From Thermodesulfovibrio aggregans (GTDB lineage: Bacteria; Nitrospirota; Thermodesulfovibrionia; Thermodesulfovibrionales; Thermodesulfovibrionaceae): 64,000 bases of DNA. The position numbers and the translations under genes are program-made. Positions 49,596 through 59,202 of this stretch are shown here, in pieces; position 1 is the stretch's first letter, and the number at the start of each line of letters is the position of its first letter. Below the pieces are notes generated by a model. It did no database searches. It saw only the letters and a program-made list of their open reading frames with translations, and was not told the DNA's origin. The stretch spans positions 186,001 to 250,000 of the forward strand of contig NZ_BCNO01000002.1 in assembly GCF_001514535.1 (NCBI RefSeq), in the 5' to 3' direction.

Positions 49596-50847
49596 CCTTC
49601 ATATTCACTCAAAGTTTTCCCGGGCAACAAGTAAAGATATGACTCTTGAGACAATACACCAGTGGGCTCAGCTTAAAGGCATAAAACTGATTGGCACAGG
49701 TGATTTCACCCATCCAGAATGGTTGAAGGAAATAGAAAAAAAACTTAATGAAGAAGGAAACGGTCTGCTCACTCTCAAAAAACAATACTGTCTTGATGTG
49801 CCAGACTCATGCAAACAGGAAATATTCTTCATTCTTTCATCTGAGATAAGCTGCATATATCAAAAAAATGGCAAATTAAGAAAAATCCATCTCCTGATTT
49901 TGTCCCCTTCAACAAAGGATGTGACCAAGATAAACTATACTTTGTCTCAAATTGGAAGTCTTGGCTCTGATGGCAGGCCCATTATTGGAATGGATGCAAA
50001 GGAAGTTATGAAGATAATTCTTGAGATTTCACCATCTTCAATGATAATACCAGCTCATGCATGGACACCTCATTTTTCAGTGTTTGGTTCTCAATCCGGT
50101 TTTGACAGTCTCAGTGAATGCTTTGAAGAACTCACTCCTTACATCTATGCAATTGAGACTGGTTTAAGTTCTGATCCACCAATGAACTGGCGACTAAGTG
50201 AACTTGACAGAGTAGTTCTTGTCTCTAACTCTGATGCCCATTCACCTGCAAAAATTGGCAGAGAAGCCAATATCTTTGATATTGAAATTAACTACAATGC
50301 CATTTCTGAGGCAATAAAAACACGCAAAGGGTTTCTTGGTACCGTAGAGTTTTTCCCTGAAGAAGGGAAATATCACTATGATGGACATAGAAGTTGTGGA
50401 GTAAGACTTTCGCCAAAAGAAACAATAAAGAGAAACTATCTATGTCCTGTATGTGGCAAAAAAGTTACTGTAGGAGTTATGCATAGAGTTGAACTCCTTT
50501 CAGACAGACCTGAAGAATTCAAACCTGACGGAGCACTTCCTTTTAAATCAATAATTCCCTTACCTGAAATAATTTCTGAAATAAAAAAATGCTCAGTCCA
50601 ATCTAAATCAGTTTTTGATACATACATGAAAGCGCTTTATAAAATTGGTAGTGAATATGATATACTTTTGAAAAAAAATCTATTGGATATTGAAAAATTT
50701 GATTCCAAACTGGCAGAGGCAATTAAAAGAATGAGAGAAGGAAAAGTTTATGTAGAACCAGGGTATGATGGAGAATATGGGAAAGTGAAAGTTTTTGGTG
50801 AACAATCAGAGACATCTATTAAAGGGCAAACACTTCTTTTTAGATGA
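49582..50847 (+). CDS. EndoQ-like PHP-domain endonuclease
   Basis: A 421-residue PHP-fold protein matching the EndoQ/YqxK group. Metal ligands are seen in DLHIHSKFS, GTGDFTHPEW, SSEISCIY, PAHAWTP and SNSDAHSP. A zinc motif lies near residues 283-310 (SCGVRLSPKE, then CPVCGKKVTVGVMHRVELL). Archaeal EndoQ nicks DNA 5' of deaminated bases and abasic sites. The helicase gene directly downstream (4-bp overlap) suggests a coupled repair pathway (inference). The start at 49582 gives MFYADLHIHS, as in the family. Confidence 0.88.
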   Translation: MFYADLHIHSKFSRATSKDMTLETIHQWAQLKGIKLIGTGDFTHPEWLKEIEKKLNEEGNGLLTLKKQYCLDVPDSCKQEIFFILSSEISCIYQKNGKLRKIHLLILSPSTKDVTKINYTLSQIGSLGSDGRPIIGMDAKEVMKIILEISPSSMIIPAHAWTPHFSVFGSQSGFDSLSECFEELTPYIYAIETGLSSDPPMNWRLSELDRVVLVSNSDAHSPAKIGREANIFDIEINYNAISEAIKTRKGFLGTVEFFPEEGKYHYDGHRSCGVRLSPKETIKRNYLCPVCGKKVTVGVMHRVELLSDRPEEFKPDGALPFKSIIPLPEIISEIKKCSVQSKSVFDTYMKALYKIGSEYDILLKKNLLDIEKFDSKLAEAIKRMREGKVYVEPGYDGEYGKVKVFGEQSETSIKGQTLLFR

Positions 50848-52499
50848 ATCTCAATAAAAATCAAAAAATAGCTGCTGAAACTTCAGATAGAATATGCTGT
50901 GTTCTGGCAGGTCCTGGCACTGGTAAAACTCTCACGATAACAGCAAAAATAATTCATTTATTAGAGAAAGGAGTCTCACCCAAAGAGATTGCTGCTCTTA
51001 CCTTTACACAGAAAGCAGCTATTGAAATGAAACAGAGAGTTATAACTAACCTGAGACAGGAAAAAAATCTTCCCTTTATAGGGACTTTTCATCTTCTTTG
51101 CTTAAAACTATTGAGAGAATTTCTTTCCGATAGAGAAAAACACTTTCAAATCTGCACAAGAACAAAACAGAAAGAGATAATCTCTGCCATACACAAAAAG
51201 AATGTGGACAGAATCATTGAAAAAATAACCAATTTTAAAAATACAAACACACCCCTCGATGAAAAAATCTTACCGATTTATGAAAAATACGAAGAAAAAA
51301 AGAAAGAACTTAATCTTCTTGATTTTGATGATTTATTGTTAAAAACCCTCGAATTAGTCAATAAAAAACAGATACCAGCTCTTTTTTCACATATAATTAT
51401 TGATGAATTTCAGGATATAAATAAAATTCAATATGCACTTATAAAAGGACTTCTTAAAGAAAATGGCTACCTTACAGTATTTGGTGATCCTGATCAGGCT
51501 ATTTACTCTTTTAGAGGCTCAGAAATTGAACTTTTTCTTGAACTACCAAAGGATTTTCCAGATTTAACTTTAATAAATCTCTCTCTTAATTATCGTTCCC
51601 AGAAAAACATTATAGAAGCTTCAAACAAGTTTATAACAGCAAATACAAAGAGATTTTCCAAAAAAATTGAATCTACGAGAGAACAAAAATCTCCTATAAT
51701 TCTTTTTGAGGTCGAAGATGAATACGAAGAGGCAAAAACAATTCTCAGAGAGATAAAACAAAGGCTTGGTGCAACAGATTTTACAGAACTTTACAAAAAT
51801 AAAGAAGAAACGTCCTGCAGCTTTTCAAGTTTTGCGGTTCTTACAAGAACAAACAATCAACTAAAAATAATCAAAGATTGCTTAGATAAAGAAGGAATTC
51901 CTGTAAAGACTATAAAGAAAGATACAGAACACTGGACATCTAAGATCACAAAAAAAATTACTGATGCAATAGTTAATTATTCAGACAAACTTTTCACAAA
52001 TATGCCGTTACAGAGTTTTATTGAATCTTCCAACCTCTATGAAGAGCTCTCAAATACAGAAATCTTTATATTAAGTAACATTGCAAAAACATACAAAGAT
52101 GGTAAACTTATAGAGCAAATTCAAGCTTTAATTGATGAACTTACATCCCTTACACCTGTTGATCTATTCCCAGAAAATATTAATGCAGTAAGTCTTCTTA
52201 CTCTTCACAGTTCAAAGGGGCTCGAATTTCCTGTTGTTTTTATTGCAGGCTTTGATGAAGGTCTAATACCATATACGCTAACATCTGATACAGACATTGA
52301 AGAAGAAAGAAGACTCTTTTATGTTGGAATGACCCGTGCAATGGATGAATTAATACTTATTCACTCAAGACAAAGACTCATAAATGGTAAAAAAATAACC
52401 CTGCCTGTTTCTTCCTTTCTTAAAGATATACCCGAGGAATATGTAATAAAAAAGGTCCGGCAGAATAGAGCCGGACCAAAACAAAAAGCTCTTTTTTAA
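50844..52499 (+). CDS. UvrD/Rep/PcrA-family DNA helicase
   Basis: Superfamily 1A 3'-5' helicase, 551 residues, shorter than UvrD (about 720). Motif I is AGPGTGKT (22-29), Ia is [11 protein letters not shown] is [13 protein letters not shown] is [16 protein letters not shown] is LSLNYRS, V is [16 protein letters not shown], and VI is [10 protein letters not shown]. The 1B/2B subdomains look reduced. It is coupled to the EndoQ-like gene, as in Bacillus-type EndoQ loci. Its stop shares bases with that of the convergent pfpI gene. Confidence 0.92.
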   Translation: MNLNKNQKIAAETSDRICCVLAGPGTGKTLTITAKIIHLLEKGVSPKEIAALTFTQKAAIEMKQRVITNLRQEKNLPFIGTFHLLCLKLLREFLSDREKHFQICTRTKQKEIISAIHKKNVDRIIEKITNFKNTNTPLDEKILPIYEKYEEKKKELNLLDFDDLLLKTLELVNKKQIPALFSHIIIDEFQDINKIQYALIKGLLKENGYLTVFGDPDQAIYSFRGSEIELFLELPKDFPDLTLINLSLNYRSQKNIIEASNKFITANTKRFSKKIESTREQKSPIILFEVEDEYEEAKTILREIKQRLGATDFTELYKNKEETSCSFSSFAVLTRTNNQLKIIKDCLDKEGIPVKTIKKDTEHWTSKITKKITDAIVNYSDKLFTNMPLQSFIESSNLYEELSNTEIFILSNIAKTYKDGKLIEQIQALIDELTSLTPVDLFPENINAVSLLTLHSSKGLEFPVVFIAGFDEGLIPYTLTSDTDIEEERRLFYVGMTRAMDELILIHSRQRLINGKKITLPVSSFLKDIPEEYVIKKVRQNRAGPKQKALF

Positions 52500-53080
52500 G
52501 CTTTTATCTCTGTTCCAAGAAGTTCCAAAAATTTTCTTATCCATTCAGGATGAGCGGGCCAGGCAGGCGCAGTCACAATATTTCCATCTACACAGGCATT
52601 TGAAAATGTCGAATTGACCTCACACCATTTTCCGCCGGCAAGTAAGATTTCTGCTTTTACTGCAGGATATGCTGTGAGAGTTCTACCTTTTATAACATTG
52701 GCAGCAGTGAGAAGCTGAATTCCATGACATATGGCAGCAACAGGTTTACCTGATTCAACAAAGTGTTTTACTATTTCCAGCACCTTATCATTAAGTCTCA
52801 GATATTCAGGAGCTCTTCCACCTGGAATTACGAGGGCGTCATAATCTTCTGGTTTAACTTTTTCAAAATCTGCATTTAGCATAAAGTTGTGACCTCTTTT
52901 TTCCGTATAGGTTTGATCTCCTTCAAAATCGTGCACAGCGGTCTTTACAGTTTCACCCGCTTTTTTACCGGGACATACAGCATGAACAGTGTGTCCAACC
53001 ATTTTAAGCATCTGAAATGGGACCATTGCCTCATAGTCTTCCACAAAATCTCCAACAAGCATTAAAATTTTTTTAGGCAT
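52496..53080 (-). CDS. DJ-1/PfpI-family protein
   Basis: A 194-residue class I glutamine-amidotransferase-like protein. The nucleophile elbow is AICHG (Cys118, His119), [11 protein letters not shown] precedes it, and an acidic residue near 14 completes the site. Family members include thermophilic intracellular proteases and glyoxalase/deglycase-type enzymes; which applies is not clear. The ATG at 53080 is set by AGGAGGTGG just upstream; the frame also opens at 53095. Tail-to-tail overlap with the helicase gene is 4 bp (TTAA). Confidence 0.9.
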   Translation of the reverse strand: MPKKILMLVGDFVEDYEAMVPFQMLKMVGHTVHAVCPGKKAGETVKTAVHDFEGDQTYTEKRGHNFMLNADFEKVKPEDYDALVIPGGRAPEYLRLNDKVLEIVKHFVESGKPVAAICHGIQLLTAANVIKGRTLTAYPAVKAEILLAGGKWCEVNSTFSNACVDGNIVTAPAWPAHPEWIRKFLELLGTEIKA

Positions 53081-53144
53081 ATTCCACCTCCTCATGAAGT
53101 TTTATTTTATTATAAATCTTTTATGTTAATATATTGTTACACTT

Positions 53145-53921
53145 ATGAAAATTAATGAAAAAATAAAGAAAACAATGGCAGATTTACAGGATTTCTACCT
53201 GCTCTGCATAAACTCTACTTTAAGAGTTTTTAAAAGACCTCTTTACATTGATGACATAGTTGAGCAGATGGAGTATGCTGGCTCTTCCTCTGTTTTTATC
53301 GTGTCTCTGGTCTGTCTTTTTGTTGGGATGGCACTTACTCTACAGCTTAGCGCAGAACTTAGCAGAGTTGGATTAAAAATGTACACAGGTAAAATTGTTG
53401 GAATTGCAGTAATAAGGGAGATTGGTCCTCTTGTAACAGCACTGGTTTTCATAGGCAGGGTTGGTGCTGGACAGACCGCTGAAATTGGCTCAATGATTCT
53501 CGGTCATCAAATAGATACATTAAGAGTTTATGGAATTGATCCCGTTAAAAAAGTAGTAATCCCGAGAGTAATTGCTTCAGTTATAATGCTTCCCTGCCTT
53601 ACGATAATAGGAGATCTTGTATGTCTTTTAGGTGGATACTACATAGCTGTTTTTGTAAGTAACCAGAGTGGTTCCTTCTATTGGTCAAGTATTATTAGAG
53701 AACTAAACTTTCAAAATGTCTTTTCTGGTTCAATAAAACCTTTTATTTTTGGATATCTCATATCTTGCATAAGTTGCTTTTACGGACTTACAACTCGGGG
53801 TGGTGCAAAAGGTTTAAGAACCTCAACTACCAAAGCAGTTGTTACATCAATTGTTATAGTAATAGCAACAGATTTTATACTTACAAGAATCTTACTTTAT
53901 GCTCTGGGATTCACAGTATGA
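53145..53921 (+). CDS. mlaE: MlaE-family ABC transporter permease
   Basis: Inner-membrane permease for phospholipid transport between membranes, 258 residues with 5-6 segments. GMALTLQLSAELSRVG, REIGPLVTALVFIGRVGAGQTAEIGSM in pieces, and the conserved GSIKPFIFGYLISCISCFYG-type region are family marks. No ribosome site precedes the ATG. The ATPase gene overlaps the end; the MlaD substrate-binding gene is not adjacent. Confidence 0.92.
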   Translation: MKINEKIKKTMADLQDFYLLCINSTLRVFKRPLYIDDIVEQMEYAGSSSVFIVSLVCLFVGMALTLQLSAELSRVGLKMYTGKIVGIAVIREIGPLVTALVFIGRVGAGQTAEIGSMILGHQIDTLRVYGIDPVKKVVIPRVIASVIMLPCLTIIGDLVCLLGGYYIAVFVSNQSGSFYWSSIIRELNFQNVFSGSIKPFIFGYLISCISCFYGLTTRGGAKGLRTSTTKAVVTSIVIVIATDFILTRILLYALGFTV

Positions 53922-54658
53922 TAGTTTTTGATGATGTATGGTTTTCTTACGGGAATAGAGAAGTTCTTAAAGGTGTAAGTTTTACTGCAAAATTCAATGA
54001 ACGCATAGCAGTTCTTGGCGAAAGTGGTGGTGGAAAAACAACCATTTTAAAATTAATACTGGGGTTAATAACTCCTGACAGAGGAAGAATTATAATTGAC
54101 GGAATTGATATAACTGAACTAAATGAAGAAGAACTAATACCAATAAGAAGAAAGTTTAGCATCGTTTTTCAGGAAGGAGCTTTATTTGATTCTTTACCTG
54201 TAAAAGAAAATGTTGCCTTTTTCATGAGAGAACTTTTAAATCTTCCCGATGAAGAGATTTATTCAAGAGTAAAAGATCTGCTTAAACGTGTAGGAGTAGA
54301 AGATGCAGAAGAACTTATGCCAGAGGAACTCAGTGGAGGTATGCACCGCAGAGTAGCAATAGCACGAGCTCTGGCAGTTGGAAAAACAAAAATGTTTCTA
54401 TATGATGAACCAACAGCAGGACTTGACCCTGTAAACTCTGAACGAATTGTGTCTCTGATTAAAGATTTAGCAGATAAAGAAAATATAGGTTTTATGATAA
54501 TAACGCATGTTGTCTATGTTGCATGGCAACTTTGCAGCAGATTTATCTTCCTCAAAGATGGAGAGATCAAATTTGATGGAAGCAAAGATGAACTTATCAA
54601 AACAAATATTCCTGTCGTAAAAGATTTTATAAAAGAACTATTCTTCAAAATTGAGTAG
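53918..54658 (+). CDS. mlaF: MlaF-family ABC transporter ATPase
   Basis: Cytoplasmic ATPase partner of MlaE, 246 residues. Walker A is GESGGGKTT, the Q-loop is VFQEGALFDSLPV (the GALFDSL sequence is typical of MlaF), the signature ELSGGMHRRVAIARALA and Walker B LYDEPTAGLDP. ATG 53918 forms an ATGA overlap with the mlaE stop. The long open frame upstream is a shadow of mlaE. Confidence 0.94.
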   Translation: MIVFDDVWFSYGNREVLKGVSFTAKFNERIAVLGESGGGKTTILKLILGLITPDRGRIIIDGIDITELNEEELIPIRRKFSIVFQEGALFDSLPVKENVAFFMRELLNLPDEEIYSRVKDLLKRVGVEDAEELMPEELSGGMHRRVAIARALAVGKTKMFLYDEPTAGLDPVNSERIVSLIKDLADKENIGFMIITHVVYVAWQLCSRFIFLKDGEIKFDGSKDELIKTNIPVVKDFIKELFFKIE

Positions 54659-54690
54659 AATGACCAAAAAAGATTACCAATGGACAAGAA

Positions 54691-55353
54691 TTAGAAAAGT
54701 GACTCCATTGCTCTTATATCCTTTATTAAAATTTTTTTATTAAGCTCACCAATATAGCCCATTTTTTTTAATTTGCTAATAGTCCTTATAGCGGTTTCAG
54801 TTGTGGTTCCTGTCATTTCAGCAAGTTCCTGTTTTGTGATTTTAATATCAATAAGAACTCCTTCTGGGGTAATTTTGCCATATTTATTTGCTAACTTGAG
54901 AAGTTGATAGACTACTCTTGATGTTACATCTTCAAGAGCGATATTTTTAAGACTTTCTATGCCTGATTTAAGTCTTACTGTAACATGATGTAATATATGA
55001 GCTTCAAGATGGGGATTTTTTTTGATAATCTTAAGAAAAACTTTTGAAGGTATTTTTCCTAATTCACAGTCTTCAATAGCTATGGCATTTGCAGGATAGG
55101 GAAAATTTTTAATAACTGCCAGAGCTCCAAAAAAATCTGGTGCATCAACTATTTCAAGAACAATCTCTCTTCCATCTGATGAAAGTTTTGAGATTTTTAC
55201 TTTACCCTTAAGGAGGATGTAAAACCACTCAGGCTCCTGTCCTTCAGAGAAAATGGTTTCTCTTTTTTTGAATTTAACTATTTTAATGTTTTTCTCAAGA
55301 GTTTCAATGTCTTCTTCGTTAAGATTTTTTAAAATTGATAAATCTCTGAGCAT
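54691..55353 (-). CDS. Crp/Fnr-family transcription regulator (HcpR- or NnrR-like role)
   Basis: A 220-residue regulator with an N-terminal cyclic-nucleotide-binding-type beta barrel (about 10-120, with FKKRETIFSEGQEPEWFYIL) and a C-terminal HTH (about 150-215; recognition region KQELAEMTGTTTETAIRTISKLK). There are no Fnr-type N-terminal cysteines, so it is not an oxygen-sensing Fnr. Position next to nrfHA and hcp suggests it responds to nitrite, NO or nitrosative stress, like HcpR. It has no ribosome site; an extended -10 lies 5 nt before the ATG. Confidence 0.88.
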   Translation of the reverse strand: MLRDLSILKNLNEEDIETLEKNIKIVKFKKRETIFSEGQEPEWFYILLKGKVKISKLSSDGREIVLEIVDAPDFFGALAVIKNFPYPANAIAIEDCELGKIPSKVFLKIIKKNPHLEAHILHHVTVRLKSGIESLKNIALEDVTSRVVYQLLKLANKYGKITPEGVLIDIKITKQELAEMTGTTTETAIRTISKLKKMGYIGELNKKILIKDIRAMESLF

Positions 55354-55358
55354 AGATA

Positions 55359-55367
55359 ATTTTAACA
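55359..55367 (-). promoter_or_regulatory. Extended -10 promoter of the Crp/Fnr gene (leaderless candidate)
   Basis: TGTTAAAAT on the minus strand, 5 nt before the ATG at 55353. The -35 (TATTCT at 17-bp spacing) is poor. Confidence 0.5.
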
Positions 55368-55394
55368 GATTTTGAATCAGGAGAATAATAAAGA

Positions 55395-55427
55395 GCGACA
55401 GTGCTCAGATTTTCTGAACACTGTCGC
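55395..55427 (-). terminator. Terminator of the nrfHA operon
   Basis: A 15-bp stem with one mismatch (arms GCGACAGTGCTCAGA and its near complement) and a 3-nt loop, 7 bp beyond the nrfA stop. It is followed on the minus strand by a U-rich TCTTTATTATT. Confidence 0.85.
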
Positions 55428-55434
55428 CCAAAGA

Positions 55435-56898
55435 TTACTTAAGCAAAGCCTCTATATTCTGTTGAGTTCCATATGGATCCTTGAATTCCTGCTCTGGCTT
55501 AAAGTTAAGCTTCTTTTCTCCACGATTATTAAGGTATTTCTTAAGCTCAAGGTCTATGTTTACAGGAACACTGACACCGGCTTGAGCAAGCATTGTTCTT
55601 AGCACAGCCTCTGACTTTGATGCATAGGCAGTGGCATCACCAAGAATTCTACCAGCTTCAGTAGGATTATGGAATCCAATTGAATTTTCAGCTCCGATAA
55701 ATATAACTCTATAAAGTGCCTCAAGATATAAATCTTTTGCTCTATTATAGAGATTCTGGTCAAGCTGTTTTCCACTTTCCTGAGCTTTATTTGCTATTTC
55801 AAACAACTTTGCAGCAACTGCTGTTTGATAACCTGCCCTAATAAGCAGGCTCATTGTCCTGTCTTGTATAGTTAGCACTCTCTGTTTCAGCCATTCAGGG
55901 GTTTCCTCATGGCATTGCAGACATGCCTTCATGTCAGACTTAAGAGGACTCATAATTCTGTGTTCTGATACTTTAAAACCACCCACCTTTTTATAGGGCA
56001 TGTGACAGTCTGCACAGGATACACCAGCATTCCAGTGAGTTGAATTGTTTGAGAAAAACTCAAATTCAGGATGTCTTATGTAGGCAAGCTTAAACCCTGT
56101 AACTGCCTGCTTCCACTCACCATAGGAAGGATCACTTTTCAGAACTTTTATAATGTTTTCAATGGAAATTCCACCAAGCTTGCTTCCCTGCCATGGGAAG
56201 AAAAGTCCTGTGGGTTTCATATCTTTGTCTCTTGGAACTACATAGGTCACATGACACTGGGCACAGATTATGCTTCTCATCTGCTGATGAGGAATACTGT
56301 TTGTATCAACTCCCATAGTCTGCAAAGCCTTAACAAGGGTAAATCCTCTTCTTATCTGTAAAGAAGCATCCTTTGGATTATGACAGTCAATACATGAGTC
56401 TCCAAGCTTTCTATGTTTTTCTGGAATCCAGCTCCAGACTTCTTTATAGGGTCTGTTATAGTAGGCAATACCGTATTTCGCTTCAAGTTCAGGTGCATAG
56501 GATGTTTTACAAGTAAGACATACTCCTCCTGGTTTAAGTCTTGATGGGTCTATTTCCAGCTGATCAATTACTCTGTAAAAATGAGACCTCGGTTCATTGT
56601 ATTCAATTCCAAAGCCCCATCCATTGTAAAGCAATGCCATAAAGGGATACTCAGAAAGCTTATCATAAATAACTTTATCTGTATCCCATCCTCTTTTGTA
56701 TTTACTTTTACCTGCAGGTGTAGGCTCCTGTGATTGCTTATACATTTCATAATGGATTGGATAAACTTTTCCCCATACTTCGGGATCAACTTCATTTTCA
56801 GGGATAGAGGCGGTTTTGTACTCCTTCGGTTTTTCTGGTGCACAGGCAAAAAGAATAAGCAAACAAATAAAGCATAAAATAAAGCTAAATCTTTTCAT
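55435..56898 (-). CDS. nrfA: Cytochrome c nitrite reductase, catalytic subunit
   Basis: Reduces nitrite to ammonium with six electrons in the periplasm. The active-site haem motif is CLTCK (127-131), whose lysine ligand is the NrfA hallmark. Four CxxCH motifs follow (CIDCH, CAQCH, CADCH, CLQCH), giving five haems. The 487 residues are normal. The signal sequence ends in LFAC, so it is probably a lipoprotein. The start has a strong AAGGAGGAGG site and overlaps nrfH by 14 bp. Confidence 0.97.
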   Translation of the reverse strand: MKRFSFILCFICLLILFACAPEKPKEYKTASIPENEVDPEVWGKVYPIHYEMYKQSQEPTPAGKSKYKRGWDTDKVIYDKLSEYPFMALLYNGWGFGIEYNEPRSHFYRVIDQLEIDPSRLKPGGVCLTCKTSYAPELEAKYGIAYYNRPYKEVWSWIPEKHRKLGDSCIDCHNPKDASLQIRRGFTLVKALQTMGVDTNSIPHQQMRSIICAQCHVTYVVPRDKDMKPTGLFFPWQGSKLGGISIENIIKVLKSDPSYGEWKQAVTGFKLAYIRHPEFEFFSNNSTHWNAGVSCADCHMPYKKVGGFKVSEHRIMSPLKSDMKACLQCHEETPEWLKQRVLTIQDRTMSLLIRAGYQTAVAAKLFEIANKAQESGKQLDQNLYNRAKDLYLEALYRVIFIGAENSIGFHNPTEAGRILGDATAYASKSEAVLRTMLAQAGVSVPVNIDLELKKYLNNRGEKKLNFKPEQEFKDPYGTQQNIEALLK

Positions 56899-57349
56899 TA
56901 AAAACCTCCTCCTTAAAGGTTTCTCTTAAACCTGCCTGTTTATGTGATATTCTTTTATGACAATCCCAACATTTTCTGTCTGAGATGGTAATTCGTGAAA
57001 CCATACCTTCATGGCATCTTATACAGTTTTGCTGGATTGTTTTTTTACCATGGGCTGAAGTTTTGATTTGATCTGGGACACTTCCTGTATGAAAGGCTAT
57101 AAAATCCTTGCTACCATCAACTGCTTTCCAGAAATAAAAACTTACCTTTGAATTATTGGGAAGATGGCAGTCAACACATTTAAGAGAGTTGTGTAATCCT
57201 CCTTTCATTAAAGTTAGGTATTGTTCTTCCATAACATGACAGCTGGCACAAAACTCTGGAGTGTTTGTTTTAGCAAGAAGCTTAGGAGATAGGATAGCCA
57301 GAATAAAAATAAAAATTACTACTGCAACAACTATCCAACCCCTCTTCAT
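56885..57349 (-). CDS. nrfH: NrfH tetrahaem quinol dehydrogenase
   Basis: Membrane-anchored NapC/NirT-family cytochrome that passes electrons from the quinol pool to NrfA. An N-terminal anchor (about 6-24) is followed by four haem motifs: CASCH, CVDCH, CIRCH and CWDCH. The 154 residues fit NrfH. It is first in the nrfHA operon, with GGGGGTGA before the ATG, and divergent from hcp. Confidence 0.96.
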   Translation of the reverse strand: MKRGWIVVAVVIFIFILAILSPKLLAKTNTPEFCASCHVMEEQYLTLMKGGLHNSLKCVDCHLPNNSKVSFYFWKAVDGSKDFIAFHTGSVPDQIKTSAHGKKTIQQNCIRCHEGMVSRITISDRKCWDCHKRISHKQAGLRETFKEEVFNEKI

Positions 57350-57376
57350 AATTCACCCCCTTTCTTGTTTGCTTTC

Positions 57377-57405
57377 ATTTTATCAAAAAATTTTTCATAT
57401 TTCAA
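57377..57405 (-). promoter_or_regulatory. nrfHA promoter
   Basis: On the minus strand TTGAAA (57405-57400), a 17-bp spacer and TAAAAT (57382-57377). The expected start is near 57370. Confidence 0.65.
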
Positions 57406-57429
57406 TGATAAATTTTTTTAATTTACCTC

Positions 57430-57449
57430 AATATGATTTAAATCATATT
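57430..57449. promoter_or_regulatory. Perfect 20-bp palindrome, Crp/Fnr-type operator
   Basis: AATATGATTTAAATCATATT reads the same on both strands, with half-site ATGAT spaced like Crp/Fnr boxes. Its centre is about 41.5 bp upstream of the likely hcp start and about 70 bp upstream of the likely nrfH start. Confidence 0.8.
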
Positions 57450-57468
57450 TTTCTCCTGATTAATCTGG

Positions 57469-57474
57469 TAAAAT
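57469..57474 (+). promoter_or_regulatory. -10 element of hcp
   Basis: TAAAAT, placed 20 bp after the palindrome, with no good -35; this is the geometry of a class II activator-dependent promoter. The leader would be about 28 nt, with an AAGGAGG site. Confidence 0.6.
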
Positions 57475-57508
57475 TAGATTATAAAAAACTTTTTAAGGAG
57501 GTTTATCT

Positions 57509-59116
57509 ATGTTTTGCAGACAATGTGAGCAAACAGCAAATCCATGTACAAAACTGGGTGTATGCGGAAAACAGCCAGATACAGCCTATCTTCAGGATCT
57601 TCTGACCTATGCACTTCAGGGGCTTGCAACTTATGCAAAGGAAGAATTGAAAGAAGGCAAGCTTGACAGCAAAGTTAACAGATTTACTGTGGAAGCACTC
57701 TTTTCAACATTGACGAATGTTAACTTTGATTCGGAGGCAATTAAAAACTTTATCTACGAAGCAGTGAATCTGAGAGAGGAACTTAAAGGAAAAGGGATTA
57801 AAGTTCAGGAAACAGAGGCATGCAATTTTAAGCCAGCAGACAGTTTAGAGGAACTTGTAAAACAAGGAGAAGATGCGAACAGAAAACTTTTTCACAGCTA
57901 TCAAAATGAGGATATTCAGTCACTTAAAGAAATTACCCTTTACTCTTTGAGAGGCATTGCTGCTTATGCTGACCATGCTGCAATTCTTGGAAAAGAGGAT
58001 AACTCTGTATATGCCTTCATATATGATGCCCTTGATTCAATGCAAAGGAATGGAGACCTTAATTTCTGGCTTAACATGGTTTTAAAAGCAGGTGAAACAA
58101 ACCTCAGAGCAATGGAACTTCTTGATGCAGCAAACACAGGCAGATACGGGCATCCTGTACCAACAGCAGTTCCACTTGGTTATAAAAAAGGTAAAGCAAT
58201 AGTTGTCTCAGGACATGACCTTAGAGACCTTGAAATTCTTCTTAAACAGACAGAAGGAAAAGGTATATATGTTTATACCCATGGAGAGATGCTTCCATGT
58301 CATGCTTATCCCGAGTTGAAAAAATATAAGCATTTTTATGGACACTATGGCACAGCATGGCAGAATCAACAAAAAGAGTTCGCTCAATTTCCAGGGGCAA
58401 TATTGATGACCACCAATTGCATTATAAGACCACTTGATTCCTATAAAGATAGAATCTTCACCACAGGTGTTGTTGGTTGGCCCGGAGTAAAACATATCAA
58501 AGATAAGGACTTTACCCCGGTCATTGAAAAAGCTCTTGAATTGCCTGGTTTTCCAGAGGACAAAGAAAGCAAAACAGTGATGGTAGGCTTTGCGAGGAAC
58601 GCTGTTTTAGGTGTTGCCGATAAAGTTATAGAGCTTGTTAAAGCTGGTAAAATCAGGCATTTCTTCCTTGTAGGAGGATGTGATGGTGCAAAGCCTGGAA
58701 GATCCTATTATACAGAGTTTGTTGAAAAAGCACCACAAGATACTGTAATACTTACCCTTGCCTGTGGTAAATTCAGATTTTTTGATAAAGAACTTGGTTC
58801 AATTGATGGGATTCCAAGACTTCTTGATGTTGGTCAGTGCAATGATGCCTACTCGGCAATTCAGATCGCTCTGGCACTTTCAAAGGCATTTAATGTAGGA
58901 GTAAATGAGCTTCCTCTTTCACTAATTCTTTCATGGTTTGAGCAGAAAGCTGTTGCTATTCTTACAACACTTCTTTATCTCGGCATTAAAAACATCCGTC
59001 TTGGACCAAGCCTTCCTGCCTTTGTAAGCCCGAATGTTCTGAAGGTTCTTGTTGATAACTTTAACATAAAGCCTATAAAAACAGTAGACGAAGACTTGAA
59101 AGAGATTTTGGGATAA
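57509..59116 (+). CDS. hcp: Hydroxylamine reductase / hybrid cluster protein
   Basis: Fe-S enzyme with a cubane and a hybrid 4Fe-2O-2S cluster; it reduces hydroxylamine in vitro and acts as NO reductase in E. coli. The N-terminal cysteines are C3, C6, C13 and C19 (FCRQCEQTA, GVCGK), the spacing of the anaerobe class. VVSGHDL, THGEMLPCHAY and GGCDGAKPGRSYYTEF carry other cluster ligands. The 535 residues are normal. It has a strong ribosome site and its own terminator. Confidence 0.97.
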   Translation: MFCRQCEQTANPCTKLGVCGKQPDTAYLQDLLTYALQGLATYAKEELKEGKLDSKVNRFTVEALFSTLTNVNFDSEAIKNFIYEAVNLREELKGKGIKVQETEACNFKPADSLEELVKQGEDANRKLFHSYQNEDIQSLKEITLYSLRGIAAYADHAAILGKEDNSVYAFIYDALDSMQRNGDLNFWLNMVLKAGETNLRAMELLDAANTGRYGHPVPTAVPLGYKKGKAIVVSGHDLRDLEILLKQTEGKGIYVYTHGEMLPCHAYPELKKYKHFYGHYGTAWQNQQKEFAQFPGAILMTTNCIIRPLDSYKDRIFTTGVVGWPGVKHIKDKDFTPVIEKALELPGFPEDKESKTVMVGFARNAVLGVADKVIELVKAGKIRHFFLVGGCDGAKPGRSYYTEFVEKAPQDTVILTLACGKFRFFDKELGSIDGIPRLLDVGQCNDAYSAIQIALALSKAFNVGVNELPLSLILSWFEQKAVAILTTLLYLGIKNIRLGPSLPAFVSPNVLKVLVDNFNIKPIKTVDEDLKEILG

Positions 59117-59122
59117 ACATTT

Positions 59123-59165
59123 AAGCCTGCATTCAGGGATACTAAAGCTGAATGCAGGCTTTTTC
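59123..59165 (+). terminator. Terminator of hcp
   Basis: A perfect 14-bp stem, AAGCCTGCATTCAG and its complement, with an 11-nt loop and a T-run, 6 bp after the hcp stop. Confidence 0.9.
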
Positions 59166-59202
59166 CTGAGAATCAATCTCAAATTATTGATGTTTTATTC
59201 TA

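Noticed and set aside
53765-53917. N-terminal extension of mlaF
   Set aside because: It lies wholly inside mlaE in another frame; the ABC domain begins at ATG 53918 with an ATGA overlap.
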